Source: Cellvibrio sp. PSBB023 (lineage in GTDB: Bacteria > Pseudomonadota > Gammaproteobacteria > Pseudomonadales > Cellvibrionaceae). From it: a stretch of DNA of 64,000 nucleotides. The notes under the pieces were generated by a model. The model was not told where the DNA came from, searched no databases, and saw only the letters and a list, made by a program, of their open reading frames with translations. Location of the stretch: the NCBI RefSeq assembly GCF_002007605.1, contig NZ_CP019799.1:2644001-2708000 (forward strand), written 5' to 3'. Made by a program: the position numbers and the translations under genes. This document shows positions 1-7,945 of this stretch, piece by piece. Position 1 is the first letter of the stretch, and each line of letters begins with the position of its first letter.

Positions 1-20
1 TAAGTTAATAGTATGAGCCC

Positions 21-50
21 GTAGGTTGGGGTGAGGAACGAACCCCAACA
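21..50. repeat. Short palindromic intergenic repeat
   Basis: Perfect 8-bp arms, GTTGGGGT at 25-32 and ACCCCAAC at 42-49, with the flank GTAG as in other intergenic palindromes of this window (1470-1491, 39807-39824). This is a REP-like dispersed hairpin by appearance. The rest of 1-244 shows no gene; positions 1-20 may include the end of an upstream gene that cannot be seen. Confidence 0.6.
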
Positions 51-244
51 TTCGTAATCGCAAACTGCGCATTACTTTAATCAACGACGCACGAATTTGT
101 GTGTTAGTGGCTATGGAAACATGGTCATATTATTAAATAAACATGAAAAACCAATAAATAGCTCACATACTTTATTTCTTATTATTGAGAGCATTTGATT
201 TTAAATATGCGCAGCAAATTAAACCAGCAAAAAGGAGATTCATT

Positions 245-952
245 ATGGAATATCAAAATGGCAGACGAACCTTATATCGTTATGATGAAATGACTCTGTT
301 AGATAGAGCCATTGAAGCGTTGACTCGGAAAGCTGAAAAATACTTTGATGATTTGAACATAGCAGAACGATCACCACCTGATGTTCGGGAAAAAAGGAAA
401 ATGGAGCTGGAAAAAGCGAAAAGGCATCTAGATCATGAAAGACGCCTTGCCGAAGTTATTGTAGATGTACAAGTTGACCTACAAATGTATAGAGCAAAAG
501 GTCGACTTGCGACCCAAGGCACTAATCTTGAGATTGCGAAGAAACAAAAACAGCTGCTAGAAGAAACGCACCACCCAACAGAAATTCTTGAAAAGTACAT
601 GCGTGCAGTACCGATTCCAAAACCTAGCAAAAACCATTCAGCTCATCACATAACACCAGGGATTGGAAAAACCAAGGATGCTTATCGAGCAAGACTGAGA
701 ATTCACAGATTCGGCATTCGCATTAATGACCCCGACAATGGCGTTTGGCTTCCTCGAGCAACCAAGCACACACCACACTGGTCAATGCCCGAAGCCAAAG
801 GCCACAATCGATACCATACCCATGGATATGAAAGTTGGCTATTCAGACGATTACAAACAAAATCCAGTGAAGAGTTCATCAGACAAGAACTTCGCCTTAT
901 CGGACAAGCATTACAAGAAAACAATATTCCCCCAGAAGCCAGAAAAAAATAA
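245..952 (+). CDS. AHH-family HNH/endonuclease VII-fold nuclease toxin
   Basis: The C-terminal half carries an AHH-type nuclease domain: SAHHITP at about residues 132-138 of this start, then a run rich in His and aromatic residues (KHTPHW, HNRYHTHGYESWLF). AHH nucleases are toxin tips of polymorphic toxin systems and cut DNA or RNA. The N-terminal half is charged and probably helical or coiled; no PAAR, RHS, LXG or signal peptide is visible, so how it is delivered is unknown. The ATG at 245 is chosen because an AAGGAG lies just upstream; a TTG at 185 would add 20 residues. It is followed after 12 bp by an immunity-type gene, which supports the toxin reading. Confidence 0.8.
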   Translation: MEYQNGRRTLYRYDEMTLLDRAIEALTRKAEKYFDDLNIAERSPPDVREKRKMELEKAKRHLDHERRLAEVIVDVQVDLQMYRAKGRLATQGTNLEIAKKQKQLLEETHHPTEILEKYMRAVPIPKPSKNHSAHHITPGIGKTKDAYRARLRIHRFGIRINDPDNGVWLPRATKHTPHWSMPEAKGHNRYHTHGYESWLFRRLQTKSSEEFIRQELRLIGQALQENNIPPEARKK

Positions 953-964
953 CCCGAGGCAATA

Positions 965-1462
965 ATGGACATTTATGCAATTCGAAGAGATGGCTACGAC
1001 TATCAAGAGCTAGACCTTGAGATAGACGATTTTCTAGAAATATTCCCAGAAAATATGGATTACAACACCATTCATAATTTCAGTATGGAAAATTTAGCTT
1101 TAGCTAAATACTGGAAGCCAATTAAAACCGGACTTTCTGAAATAGATGGTGAAAAAAACTTGATGCCAGACATCTGTAGCTGGATAGGTGCAACATTATT
1201 TCTTTCCCCAAAAGCATATAGGTTTTTAAAAGAAACCCTAACCCCTTTTGGCGAGCTTTTACCTGTGTTAATTGGAGATGACACATATTACATTTTCAAT
1301 TGTTTAACTGTTGTCGACGGAGGCGCCTCAGCAGAAAGCACAAAAGATAAGCTAATATTTAAAATGCCTGAGCAATACTGCATTGATATCTACTGTACGG
1401 ATCGACTTAAAGATGCAATAGAATCCTTTGATTTGCGTGGCGTTATTTTCGAAACGCCATAG
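965..1462 (+). CDS. Imm11-type (DUF1629-like) immunity protein
   Basis: A 165-residue acidic cytosolic protein without signal peptide. The block PDICSWIGATLFLSPKAYRFL followed by an LLPV..GDDTYYIFN..TVVD stretch resembles the Imm11 family (formerly DUF1629, MXAN_0049-like), whose members neutralise polymorphic toxin nucleases. It starts 12 bp after the AHH nuclease stop codon, so the two are probably co-transcribed as a toxin-immunity pair. The family assignment is from remembered motif similarity; the role as immunity protein is inferred from the pairing. Confidence 0.7.
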   Translation: MDIYAIRRDGYDYQELDLEIDDFLEIFPENMDYNTIHNFSMENLALAKYWKPIKTGLSEIDGEKNLMPDICSWIGATLFLSPKAYRFLKETLTPFGELLPVLIGDDTYYIFNCLTVVDGGASAESTKDKLIFKMPEQYCIDIYCTDRLKDAIESFDLRGVIFETP

Positions 1463-1469
1463 TCCGTAT

Positions 1470-1491
1470 TGTTGGGCAACCATGCCCAACA
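1470..1491. repeat. Perfect palindromic intergenic repeat
   Basis: TGTTGGGCA (1470-1478), loop ACCA, TGCCCAACA (1483-1491), 9-bp perfect arms just after the immunity gene. A degenerate relative lies at about 1674-1698, ending in CCAACCTACG like the repeat at 21-50. It may act as a weak terminator or be a REP-type repeat. Confidence 0.6.
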
Positions 1492-1513
1492 GTACCTTTC
1501 TCACCAAAGTGTT

Positions 1514-1669
1514 ATGCCCATGAAAAAGCCAACTAGTAGCGCGCCGCCAAAATCCTCAACCGATTCAATATTGGAAGGCATTAAAAGAGGCGAAAAAGCC
1601 ATCAAGGAGGGGAAGGTATATACACATGCACAAGCCAAAGAAAAACTTAAAAAATGGCTTCAACCTTGA
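1514..1669 (+). CDS. Small antitoxin-like protein, orphan
   Basis: A protein of about 51 residues (ATG at 1514 or 1520). Its C-terminus, GKVYTHAQAKEKLKKWL, is of the kind found at the end of RelB/Phd-like addiction antitoxins, where it forms a toxin-wrapping helix. No toxin gene lies beside it, and it is flanked by short palindromic repeats. It could be a leftover antitoxin of a degraded module or an independent small protein. No good ribosome binding site is visible. Confidence 0.4.
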   Translation: MPMKKPTSSAPPKSSTDSILEGIKRGEKAIKEGKVYTHAQAKEKLKKWLQP

Positions 1670-1736
1670 AGTGTTTGGCATTGCTGTCCAACCTACGGTC
1701 GCAATAAATAATTAATCGAAAATTTAAAGGAACACT

Positions 1737-2336
1737 ATGAACAACCACTGGCTTTACGAAACCACCTTACAAGGCAAACTCGTTACACTCGCCCCGTTAA
1801 AGCGCGAGCATGCGGATGCGTTGGTTGAGGCGGCCAGCGATGGTGAGTTGTGGAACCTGTGGTATACCTCTGTACCAAACAGCACAACCATTAATGCTTA
1901 TCTTGATCAGGCATTTAACGATCAAGATAGCGGGCGGGCGCTGCCGTTTGTGGTGATGGATAATGCAACCCAAAAAATCATCGGCACCACGCGTTACTGC
2001 AACGCCGACAAGCTGAATCAGCGCGTTGAAATTGGTTACACCTGGTACGCAAAGTCATTTCAAAAAACCGGCACGAATACTGAGTGCAAATATTTATTGC
2101 TGGCTCATGCCTTTGAAACACTCAACGCAATTGCCGTGGAATTTCGTACCCACTGGCATAACCATGCATCGCGCGCGGCGATTGCACGGTTGGGCGCAAA
2201 GCAGGATGGAATTTTACGCAACCACCAGAAAAGCCCGAATGGCGTTTATCGCGATACCGTCGTGTTCTCGATTATTGATCAGGAGTGGCCAGCAGTTAAG
2301 AAAGGCCTTCTATATCGTATGACCCAGTGCCCTTAA
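1737..2336 (+). CDS. GNAT family N-acetyltransferase (RimJ/RimL type)
   Basis: The 199-residue protein has the RimJ/RimL-type GNAT layout: a start of GKLVTLAPLKREHADAL, a central IGTTRYCN strand, the VEIGYTWY strand, and a late block with the H-N-ASRAAIARLGAKQDGILRNH pattern typical of acyl-CoA-dependent acetyltransferases acting on protein N-termini or small amines. The substrate cannot be told. An AAAGGA lies upstream of the ATG. It stands alone between the repeat-rich start of the window and a diguanylate cyclase gene. Confidence 0.85.
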   Translation: MNNHWLYETTLQGKLVTLAPLKREHADALVEAASDGELWNLWYTSVPNSTTINAYLDQAFNDQDSGRALPFVVMDNATQKIIGTTRYCNADKLNQRVEIGYTWYAKSFQKTGTNTECKYLLLAHAFETLNAIAVEFRTHWHNHASRAAIARLGAKQDGILRNHQKSPNGVYRDTVVFSIIDQEWPAVKKGLLYRMTQCP

Positions 2337-2506
2337 GCGCGTCGTTGATACGCTTCTTGTGGCCAAATCCTCATATACCAAACAGTATTAGATTGTAGAT
2401 TTTCACGCCAAAAAAGTTATTAGTCGCCCACCGGCAATTTCACCAAGCTACTGCCATACTCTGCTGCAGTTGTCAGTCTGACAATTCCTTGCCGCTGGGA
2501 TCCCTT

Positions 2507-4339
2507 ATGAAGTTAATTAGAGCCTACTTGTTTTTGCGAGTGTTTCTGGCTGTCTTTTTTCCTATTTTGCTTGTGGTATTGGCGGTGTATCCCTTATTCA
2601 AACGGATACAAACCAACAACACCGCATTTGATGAGATAGCCGCCAGTTACAGCAGCATCTCCCGCGCAAACCAACTGGGGCAGTACATTATCGATGCCGA
2701 GACGGGCGTGCGCGGTTTTGCCTTGACTGGCATGGAGGCATTGCTGGAGCCCTATTTCACCGCGCAGATTAACTTTCAACGCACAGTAGACGAAATGAGC
2801 ATTACGTTTAAATCTGACCCGGTGCAGTTGGCACGGCTCACAGAGCTGGAGCAGGACTTTATCAAGTGGCGCAGGGACTTTGCCGAGCAGGAAATTCAAC
2901 TCGCCCGCAGCAAACAGGATGTGAGTGCGCTGATCCCGGAAGGCAAGGCCGAAATGGATAAGATGCGCAAACAATTGCGCACGATTATCCAGCAGAGCAC
3001 TGAGCAATTAAATCAAGGCAAGTTGGCACAGGCCAACATCAGCCAGACCTCCATGCTGATCGCCAGTATCGGTATTACGGTTGCGCTGGTGTTGGGGTTA
3101 ATCCTGTCCGCCGCCGTAGCCTATTCGCTTTCCAAATCCATTCAAAAAATGATTGCTGTCGCGCGCAAAGTGGAAGGCGGTGATTTATCGCAACGGGTGG
3201 AAATAAAAGGTAAAGATGAAATAGCGCAATTGGCCCGCGCATTTAATGCGATGGCGCAAAACCTTCAGCAAAAAGTGAACAATGAACTCAATGAGCGCAA
3301 GGTATTGAACCAGCGTGTGGAAGCCCTGGTTGATGCTCGCACACGGGAAAGCAAGCAGATCAGCCATTTCAGCGAAATGCTGCAAGCCTGCCAAACCTTC
3401 GACGAGGCCGCCGAGGTAGTGCGCCAAACGGCATTGCATTTATTTAAAACAGATGCGGGGGCGCTTTATTATTTGCAACAACAGGATATGAAGCAGCTAA
3501 CCAGTTGGAATCAGGTGCAATCTGCCGATAGCTGCAACTACGACGACTGCTGGTCCATGCGCCGCGGGAAATTACACCAGCTATCCAATCAAGGCACCGC
3601 GTTGCCGTGCAAACATTTAACCGGCCCGGTCGCGGCAGCCCTGTGTATTCCATTGCTCGCCAAGGGCGATGTGGTGGGGTTTTTCCATTTACAGGCACCG
3701 GCCACACTACCTGATTACCAAGCGACATCCTGGCTGGAACAAAATGTGGATCTGGCCGTAACCATGGCAGAACACATCGCCCTGGCGCTTGCCAACATCA
3801 CCCTGCACAATCATTTGCGCGAGCAGAGCCTGCGCGATCCGCTCACTGGTTTGTTTAATCGCCGCTACCTGGAAGAGGCGGCCAGCCGTGAGTTGCAGCG
3901 CGCGGAGCGCAATGCGTATCCGCTGGCGGTACTGGTGCTGGATGTGGATCACTTCAAACGCTTTAACGATGAATACGGTCATCAAGCTGGCGATGAAATA
4001 CTGATCCATGTGGCGGATGAGCTACAGGAACATTTCCGTGGTGATGATGTGGTGTGCCGCTTTGGCGGTGAAGAATTTGTCGCCCTGCTCCCCAATATTA
4101 GCGAGCAACAAGCACTGCAACGGGCCGAGCAATTGCGTAGCGCGATTGAGCACAGCGAATGGCTGATTGATGGCAAGCACTTGCGCGTTACCGTATCCAT
4201 TGGCGCGGCTATTTTCCCTGAACATGCGTCAGACCTGGATAGTTTGATTAATCTGGCGGATGAAGCGCTCTATCAGGCCAAAAATACTGGCAGAAATAAG
4301 GTAGTCAGTCATATGCTAGCGGCACATTCACACGAATAA
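2507..4339 (+). CDS. Membrane diguanylate cyclase, CHASE3-HAMP-GAF-GGDEF
   Basis: Makes cyclic di-GMP from two GTP in response to an extracytoplasmic signal. Order: TM helix at residues 5-25, a periplasmic CHASE3-like helical domain (ETGVRGFALTG motif) to about 170, a second TM at about 185-205, HAMP with EGGDLSQRV, a GAF-like domain at about 290-430, and a GGDEF domain from LRDPLTGLFNRRYLEE. The active site is GGEEF (intact), and RGDD five residues before it matches the RxxD inhibitory site. The ATG at 2507 is preferred to the TTG at 2489 because it starts directly at the membrane helix. The sigma factor gene follows after 9 bp. Confidence 0.92.
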   Translation: MKLIRAYLFLRVFLAVFFPILLVVLAVYPLFKRIQTNNTAFDEIAASYSSISRANQLGQYIIDAETGVRGFALTGMEALLEPYFTAQINFQRTVDEMSITFKSDPVQLARLTELEQDFIKWRRDFAEQEIQLARSKQDVSALIPEGKAEMDKMRKQLRTIIQQSTEQLNQGKLAQANISQTSMLIASIGITVALVLGLILSAAVAYSLSKSIQKMIAVARKVEGGDLSQRVEIKGKDEIAQLARAFNAMAQNLQQKVNNELNERKVLNQRVEALVDARTRESKQISHFSEMLQACQTFDEAAEVVRQTALHLFKTDAGALYYLQQQDMKQLTSWNQVQSADSCNYDDCWSMRRGKLHQLSNQGTALPCKHLTGPVAAALCIPLLAKGDVVGFFHLQAPATLPDYQATSWLEQNVDLAVTMAEHIALALANITLHNHLREQSLRDPLTGLFNRRYLEEAASRELQRAERNAYPLAVLVLDVDHFKRFNDEYGHQAGDEILIHVADELQEHFRGDDVVCRFGGEEFVALLPNISEQQALQRAEQLRSAIEHSEWLIDGKHLRVTVSIGAAIFPEHASDLDSLINLADEALYQAKNTGRNKVVSHMLAAHSHE

Positions 4340-4348
4340 CGCCAAACT

Positions 4349-5587
4349 ATGCCTGCCAGTATCGAAGCCCAAATCAATGCTATTTATCGCAATGAGTCGC
4401 GCCGGGTGCGGGCGACATTGATTCGGTTGTTGAAGGATTTTGATTTGGCGGAGGAGGCAACGCAGGACGCGTTTGCAGCAGCCTTGCAGCAGTGGCCGAT
4501 AGATGGTGTACCAAATAATCCACGCGCCTGGCTGGTATCCACCGGGCGCTTTAAGGCGATAGACCATGTGCGACGACGAGCGCGATTTCAAACCGCGCTG
4601 GTGGATATAGCCGACGCATTGGAAGCGGCGATTAGCGATAGTGAAGAGTGGGATGAAGATCGACTGGAAGACGATCAGCTGCGGCTGATATTTACCTGCT
4701 GCCACCCCAGCCTCGCGCCGGAAGCACAATTGGCGCTCACCTTGCGCGAAGTGTGCGGGCTGACAACCGAGGCTATAGCCCGCGCGTTTCTCACCACTCC
4801 CAGCACCCTGGCACAGCGAATAGTGCGCGCCAAACATAAAATCCGCGATGCCAAAATCCCCTATGAAATTCCCTCCCGCAGCGAATTGCCCGCGCGATTG
4901 GATGCCGTGCTACAGGTCATTTATTTGGTGTTTAACGAAGGTTATTCCGCCTCCTCGGGCAATGAATTAATTCGCCAGGAGTTGGCGCAGGAGGCGATTC
5001 GCCTCGGGCGTTTGGTGGCGGAATTATTGCCAGAAGCAGAAGCACTCGGGCTGTTGGCACTGATGTTAATTCAGGACTCACGCCGCCACGCACGATTGGA
5101 TGCGCAGGGCGATTTAATCCGCCTGGAGGATCAGGATCGCACCCTATGGAACCGCGAACAGATTGCCGAGGGCGCGACCTTAATCCAGCGTGCCCTACCC
5201 ACGGGCGAAGCCCATAGCTATTGCATCCAGGCGGCGATTGCCCTACTGCACGCCGAAGCGCCCCACTTTGCCGACACTGATTGGCGTGAAATCGCCGGGT
5301 TTTACGATTTACTGCTGCGCATTAACCCCAGCCCGATAGTAGAACTCAACCGCGCGGTAGCCATTGCCATGCGCGATGGCCCCGCCGCTGGCCTGACCTT
5401 GATTGATGCTCTGCTGGCACGCGGCCAACTAAACGACTATCACCTCGCCCACGCTGCCCGCGCCGAGCTGTTGCAACAATTAGGCGAGCAGCCGGCCGCC
5501 ATCACCGCCTTTGAAACCGCCCTTTCACTGACCCAACAAGCCACCGAGCAGCGTTTTTTACAGCGTCGCCTGGCACTGCTGAAATAA
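4349..5587 (+). CDS. ECF sigma factor with C-terminal TPR-like extension (ECF42 type)
   Basis: A 412-residue ECF sigma factor, far longer than the roughly 190 residues of simple ECF factors. Sigma2 is at the start (DFDLAEEATQDAFAAAL, NPRAWLVSTGRFKAIDHVRR), sigma4 at about 105-165 (TTEAIARAFLTTPSTLAQRIVRAK). The rest is a helical TPR-like extension (LLLRINPSPIVELNRAVA, QLGEQPAAITAFETAL). This layout with neighbouring DGPF/YciI genes is that of the ECF42 group, which has no classical anti-sigma factor and depends on its C-terminal extension. The DUF1428, VOC and DGPF genes downstream are its likely targets or partners. Confidence 0.9.
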   Translation: MPASIEAQINAIYRNESRRVRATLIRLLKDFDLAEEATQDAFAAALQQWPIDGVPNNPRAWLVSTGRFKAIDHVRRRARFQTALVDIADALEAAISDSEEWDEDRLEDDQLRLIFTCCHPSLAPEAQLALTLREVCGLTTEAIARAFLTTPSTLAQRIVRAKHKIRDAKIPYEIPSRSELPARLDAVLQVIYLVFNEGYSASSGNELIRQELAQEAIRLGRLVAELLPEAEALGLLALMLIQDSRRHARLDAQGDLIRLEDQDRTLWNREQIAEGATLIQRALPTGEAHSYCIQAAIALLHAEAPHFADTDWREIAGFYDLLLRINPSPIVELNRAVAIAMRDGPAAGLTLIDALLARGQLNDYHLAHAARAELLQQLGEQPAAITAFETALSLTQQATEQRFLQRRLALLK

Positions 5588-5680
5588 TTTTTTAGCGCTT
5601 GTCGAATTCCCGCCACGCCAATCGACTATTCATCAACTACCTGGTAGTTAAACCCCAATCACCCATAAAGGAGAAAGGTT

Positions 5681-6043
5681 ATGACTCACTATATTGATGG
5701 TTTTTTACTGCCCATTGCCCCCGAGAAAATTGCTGAATACCAAAAAATGGCGAGCCTTGCCGGTTCGGTGTGGAAAGAGCACGGCGCGCTGGCCTATTGG
5801 GAATGTGTGGGCGATGACCTGAACATTACCGATATGGTTTCCTTTAAACAATCGGCGGGCTGTAAGGACAACGAGACCGTTGTGCTTGCGTGGATTGTGT
5901 ACCCCTCACGCGAAGCGCGCGACAAGATTAATGCCGCCGTCATGGAAGATCCACGCCTGAAAGATATGTGCAATAACGATTCACTGTTTGATTTCAGGCG
6001 CATGGCTTACGGCGGTTTTACCGAGCTGGTGCGATACCAATAA
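5681..6043 (+). CDS. DUF1428 family protein
   Basis: A 120-residue cytosolic protein starting MTHYIDGFLLPIAPEKIAEY, the typical DUF1428 opening, with the later FRRMAYGGFTELV ending. DUF1428 proteins have a dimeric alpha+beta-barrel (ferredoxin-like) fold and no established reaction. AAAGGAG lies 7 bp before the ATG. It is the first gene after the ECF42-type sigma factor and is followed by VOC and DGPF genes, the usual company of this sigma group. Confidence 0.85.
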   Translation: MTHYIDGFLLPIAPEKIAEYQKMASLAGSVWKEHGALAYWECVGDDLNITDMVSFKQSAGCKDNETVVLAWIVYPSREARDKINAAVMEDPRLKDMCNNDSLFDFRRMAYGGFTELVRYQ

Positions 6044-6084
6044 CTCAACCATTTCATGCTTAGCGTTTAACAAGGAATTGCATT

Positions 6085-6489
6085 ATGCCAACCCAAGTAT
6101 TTATCAATTTACCCGTGAAAGACCTGGAAAAATCCAAAGCGTTTTTTGCCCATTTGGGCTATTCGTTCAACCCGCAATTTACCAATGAGCAAGCCGCCTG
6201 CATGGTCATTAGCGACACGATTTACGCCATGTTATTAACCGAACCGTTTTTCCAGGGCTTTACCAAAAAAACTATCGCCGATGGTCACAGCAGCAAAGAA
6301 GTGTTGATTTGTCTCTCCTGCGAGAGCCGCGAGGCGGTGGATGAGATGGTCAAAAAAGCCTGGGAAGCAGGCGGCACAGCGCCTATGCCCGCACAGGATC
6401 ACGGGTTTATGTACTATCACAGTTTTGAGGATTTGGACGGCCATCACTGGGAAGTGATGTATATGGACCCAGCGCACATACAAGAGTAA
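6085..6489 (+). CDS. VOC (glyoxalase/bleomycin-resistance) superfamily protein
   Basis: A 134-residue protein with VOC fold features: QVFINLPVKDLEKSKAFF at the start and a closing YYHSFEDLDGHHWEVMYMDP. The usual metal-ligand positions are partly replaced, so the activity cannot be stated; many such single-domain VOC proteins accompany DGPF genes. AAGGAA precedes the ATG. It belongs to the sigma-DUF1428-VOC-DGPF cluster. Confidence 0.85.
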   Translation: MPTQVFINLPVKDLEKSKAFFAHLGYSFNPQFTNEQAACMVISDTIYAMLLTEPFFQGFTKKTIADGHSSKEVLICLSCESREAVDEMVKKAWEAGGTAPMPAQDHGFMYYHSFEDLDGHHWEVMYMDPAHIQE

Positions 6490-6521
6490 ATACAGCACCA
6501 ATTAGAGGAGCGATGCCCGCT

Positions 6522-6908
6522 ATGAAATATTTATGTCTGGTGTATTACGACGAAAACATTATCAACAACATGAGCGCAAGCGACTGGAAAGCGCTCAACC
6601 GCGAGTGCGAGGCTTGCGGCCAAGGCTTGCATGAAAGCGGGAAAATGTTGGGCGGCAACGCCCTTCACCCCACCACAACCGCGACCAGCTTGCGCATCCG
6701 CGATGGCAAAACACTGATCACCGATGGCCCCTTTGCCGAAACCAAAGAACAACTGGCCGGGTTTTATTTACTGGACGCACGCGATTTAAATGAAGCCATC
6801 CAACTCGCCAGCAAAATTCCCCCGGCGCGACTGGGCACCATTGAAATCCGCCCTATTAGGGAATTGGACCCGGAAAAGGATGAACGCTTTGTACAGCAGT
6901 TCGCCTGA
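6522..6908 (+). CDS. DGPF/YciI-like protein
   Basis: A YciI-like protein with the DGPF signature: TDGPFAETKEQLAGFYLLDA, then the PPARLGTIEIRPI ending. The ATG at 6522 gives the family-typical start MKYLCLVYYDE, with AGAGGAG 11 bp upstream; the ATG at 6513 is only 2 bp from that site and is less likely. DGPF proteins are regularly encoded beside ECF42 sigma factors; their reaction is not established. It is the last gene of the cluster. Confidence 0.88.
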   Translation: MKYLCLVYYDENIINNMSASDWKALNRECEACGQGLHESGKMLGGNALHPTTTATSLRIRDGKTLITDGPFAETKEQLAGFYLLDARDLNEAIQLASKIPPARLGTIEIRPIRELDPEKDERFVQQFA

Positions 6909-6954
6909 TCGCCGCCGTAACCGCCCCTCACAAATATCACCTGATTATGCCCTT

Positions 6955-6978
6955 TTATCGCCCTTTGCCGGGCGATAA
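6955..6978. terminator. Hairpin after the DGPF gene
   Basis: Perfect 9-bp stem TTATCGCCC (6955-6963) and GGGCGATAA (6970-6978) with a 6-nt loop, 46 bp after the sigma cluster. No T-run follows, so it is only a possible terminator. Confidence 0.4.
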
Positions 6979-7021
6979 GCCCAATTGTTTATAAGTAGTA
7001 AAAATGCCGGTTTTTACCGAC

Positions 7022-7035
7022 TGTAAACGATTACA
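7022..7035. promoter_or_regulatory. LacI-type operator-like palindrome
   Basis: TGTAAACGATTACA is a near-perfect palindrome (TGTAA.CG.TTACA) with the central CG typical of LacI/GalR-family operators. It lies about 235 bp upstream of the gene for the Tat-exported subunit of the sugar-oxidation operon. No LacI-family regulator is encoded in the window. Confidence 0.45.
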
Positions 7036-7088
7036 TATTTACAAATATTGACCCCGCTTAACCCCAAGTGGTTCTACACTGATGTCGG

Positions 7089-7112
7089 CCGCCCTGTTTC
7101 AGGGCGGTTTGG
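7089..7112 (+). terminator. Rho-independent terminator-like hairpin
   Basis: CCGCCCTG (7089-7096), TTT loop, CAGGGCGG (7100-7107), followed by TTTGG. It lies between the operator-like palindrome and the 7258 gene, so it could end the sigma cluster transcript or be in the leader of the next operon. The remaining sequence of 6909-7257 shows no gene. Confidence 0.5.
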
Positions 7113-7257
7113 TTTCAGGCACCCATGGCACCAAAAGAGCTGGAGAGAAGGTTCAACATAGAACCAAGTGATACGCCGCTGCGGTATCTGAAACGTGATT
7201 AATGCAATTTTACTTAACCGTTTTCACAACTTTTACACAATAATCATGAGGCTCTCC

Positions 7258-7866
7258 ATGAACCTTCCGGCTCTGCCTTCTGGCAGCGATGGCGTATCGC
7301 GCCGCGCTGCACTGAAACAATTGGCTCTGGCCTGTGGCTTGGCTCTCTCCGCCAGTTCACTGTCTGCCCTGGCCGCCAGTTTTAGCGCGCCCACCGATTT
7401 CAGCCGCAGCAAGAAAACCCTGCTCACGGCGAAACAATTGGAACTGGTGCGTGCACTGGGCGATATCATTATCCCCGCAACCGATACTCCCGGTGCAGTT
7501 GCCGCCGGTGTGCACGACTTTATTAATCACTACACCGCCTATTGCGCCAGCAGCGCCGAGCAACAACAGTTGCTGGCAACGCTTGCGCGCATAGAATCCG
7601 CGGCGCACGACGAATTTAAAACGGCATTTACAGCACTCACCAATGCACAGCAATTGCAGTTGCTCAATGCAATGGAGCAAGCGCAAAACGGCTTTAGCCA
7701 AGCTGATCGCAAGGGTTTGAAACAGCTCAAGGCACTGGTGGTGTTTGGCTATTACACCTCTGAACCGGGCGCCACCCAGGAGCTGGCCTACCTCGCCATT
7801 CCTGGCGGCTACAAGGGCAATTTCAAACTCAAAGAGATAGGCCGGGCCTGGGCGCTGAATTTTTAA
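7258..7866 (+). CDS. Gluconate 2-dehydrogenase subunit 3 family protein, Tat-exported
   Basis: A 202-residue protein with a Tat signal (SRRAALKQLALACGLALSAS) and the small-subunit pattern LTAKQLELVRALGDIIIPATDTPGA. The ending YYTSEPGATQELAYLAIPGGYKG is usual for this family. Such subunits accompany GMC flavoproteins and help carry them folded across the membrane. The ATG at 7258 is chosen for the ATGAGGC upstream; GTG 7195 and ATG 7246 are weaker. The GMC subunit gene follows 79 bp later. Confidence 0.88.
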   Translation: MNLPALPSGSDGVSRRAALKQLALACGLALSASSLSALAASFSAPTDFSRSKKTLLTAKQLELVRALGDIIIPATDTPGAVAAGVHDFINHYTAYCASSAEQQQLLATLARIESAAHDEFKTAFTALTNAQQLQLLNAMEQAQNGFSQADRKGLKQLKALVVFGYYTSEPGATQELAYLAIPGGYKGNFKLKEIGRAWALNF

Positions 7867-7945
7867 GCGCGCCACTCACGGCACACACTTTTTGCTCCCC
7901 ATTCGCTATTGGTGATAACGCCTTTTAAATTGGTGAAACAACATC

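Noticed and set aside
7048..7080. Sigma70 promoter TTGACC ... TACACT before the sugar-oxidation operon
   Set aside because: The spacer is 21 bp, too long for a normal promoter; the operator-like palindrome was kept, the promoter was not.
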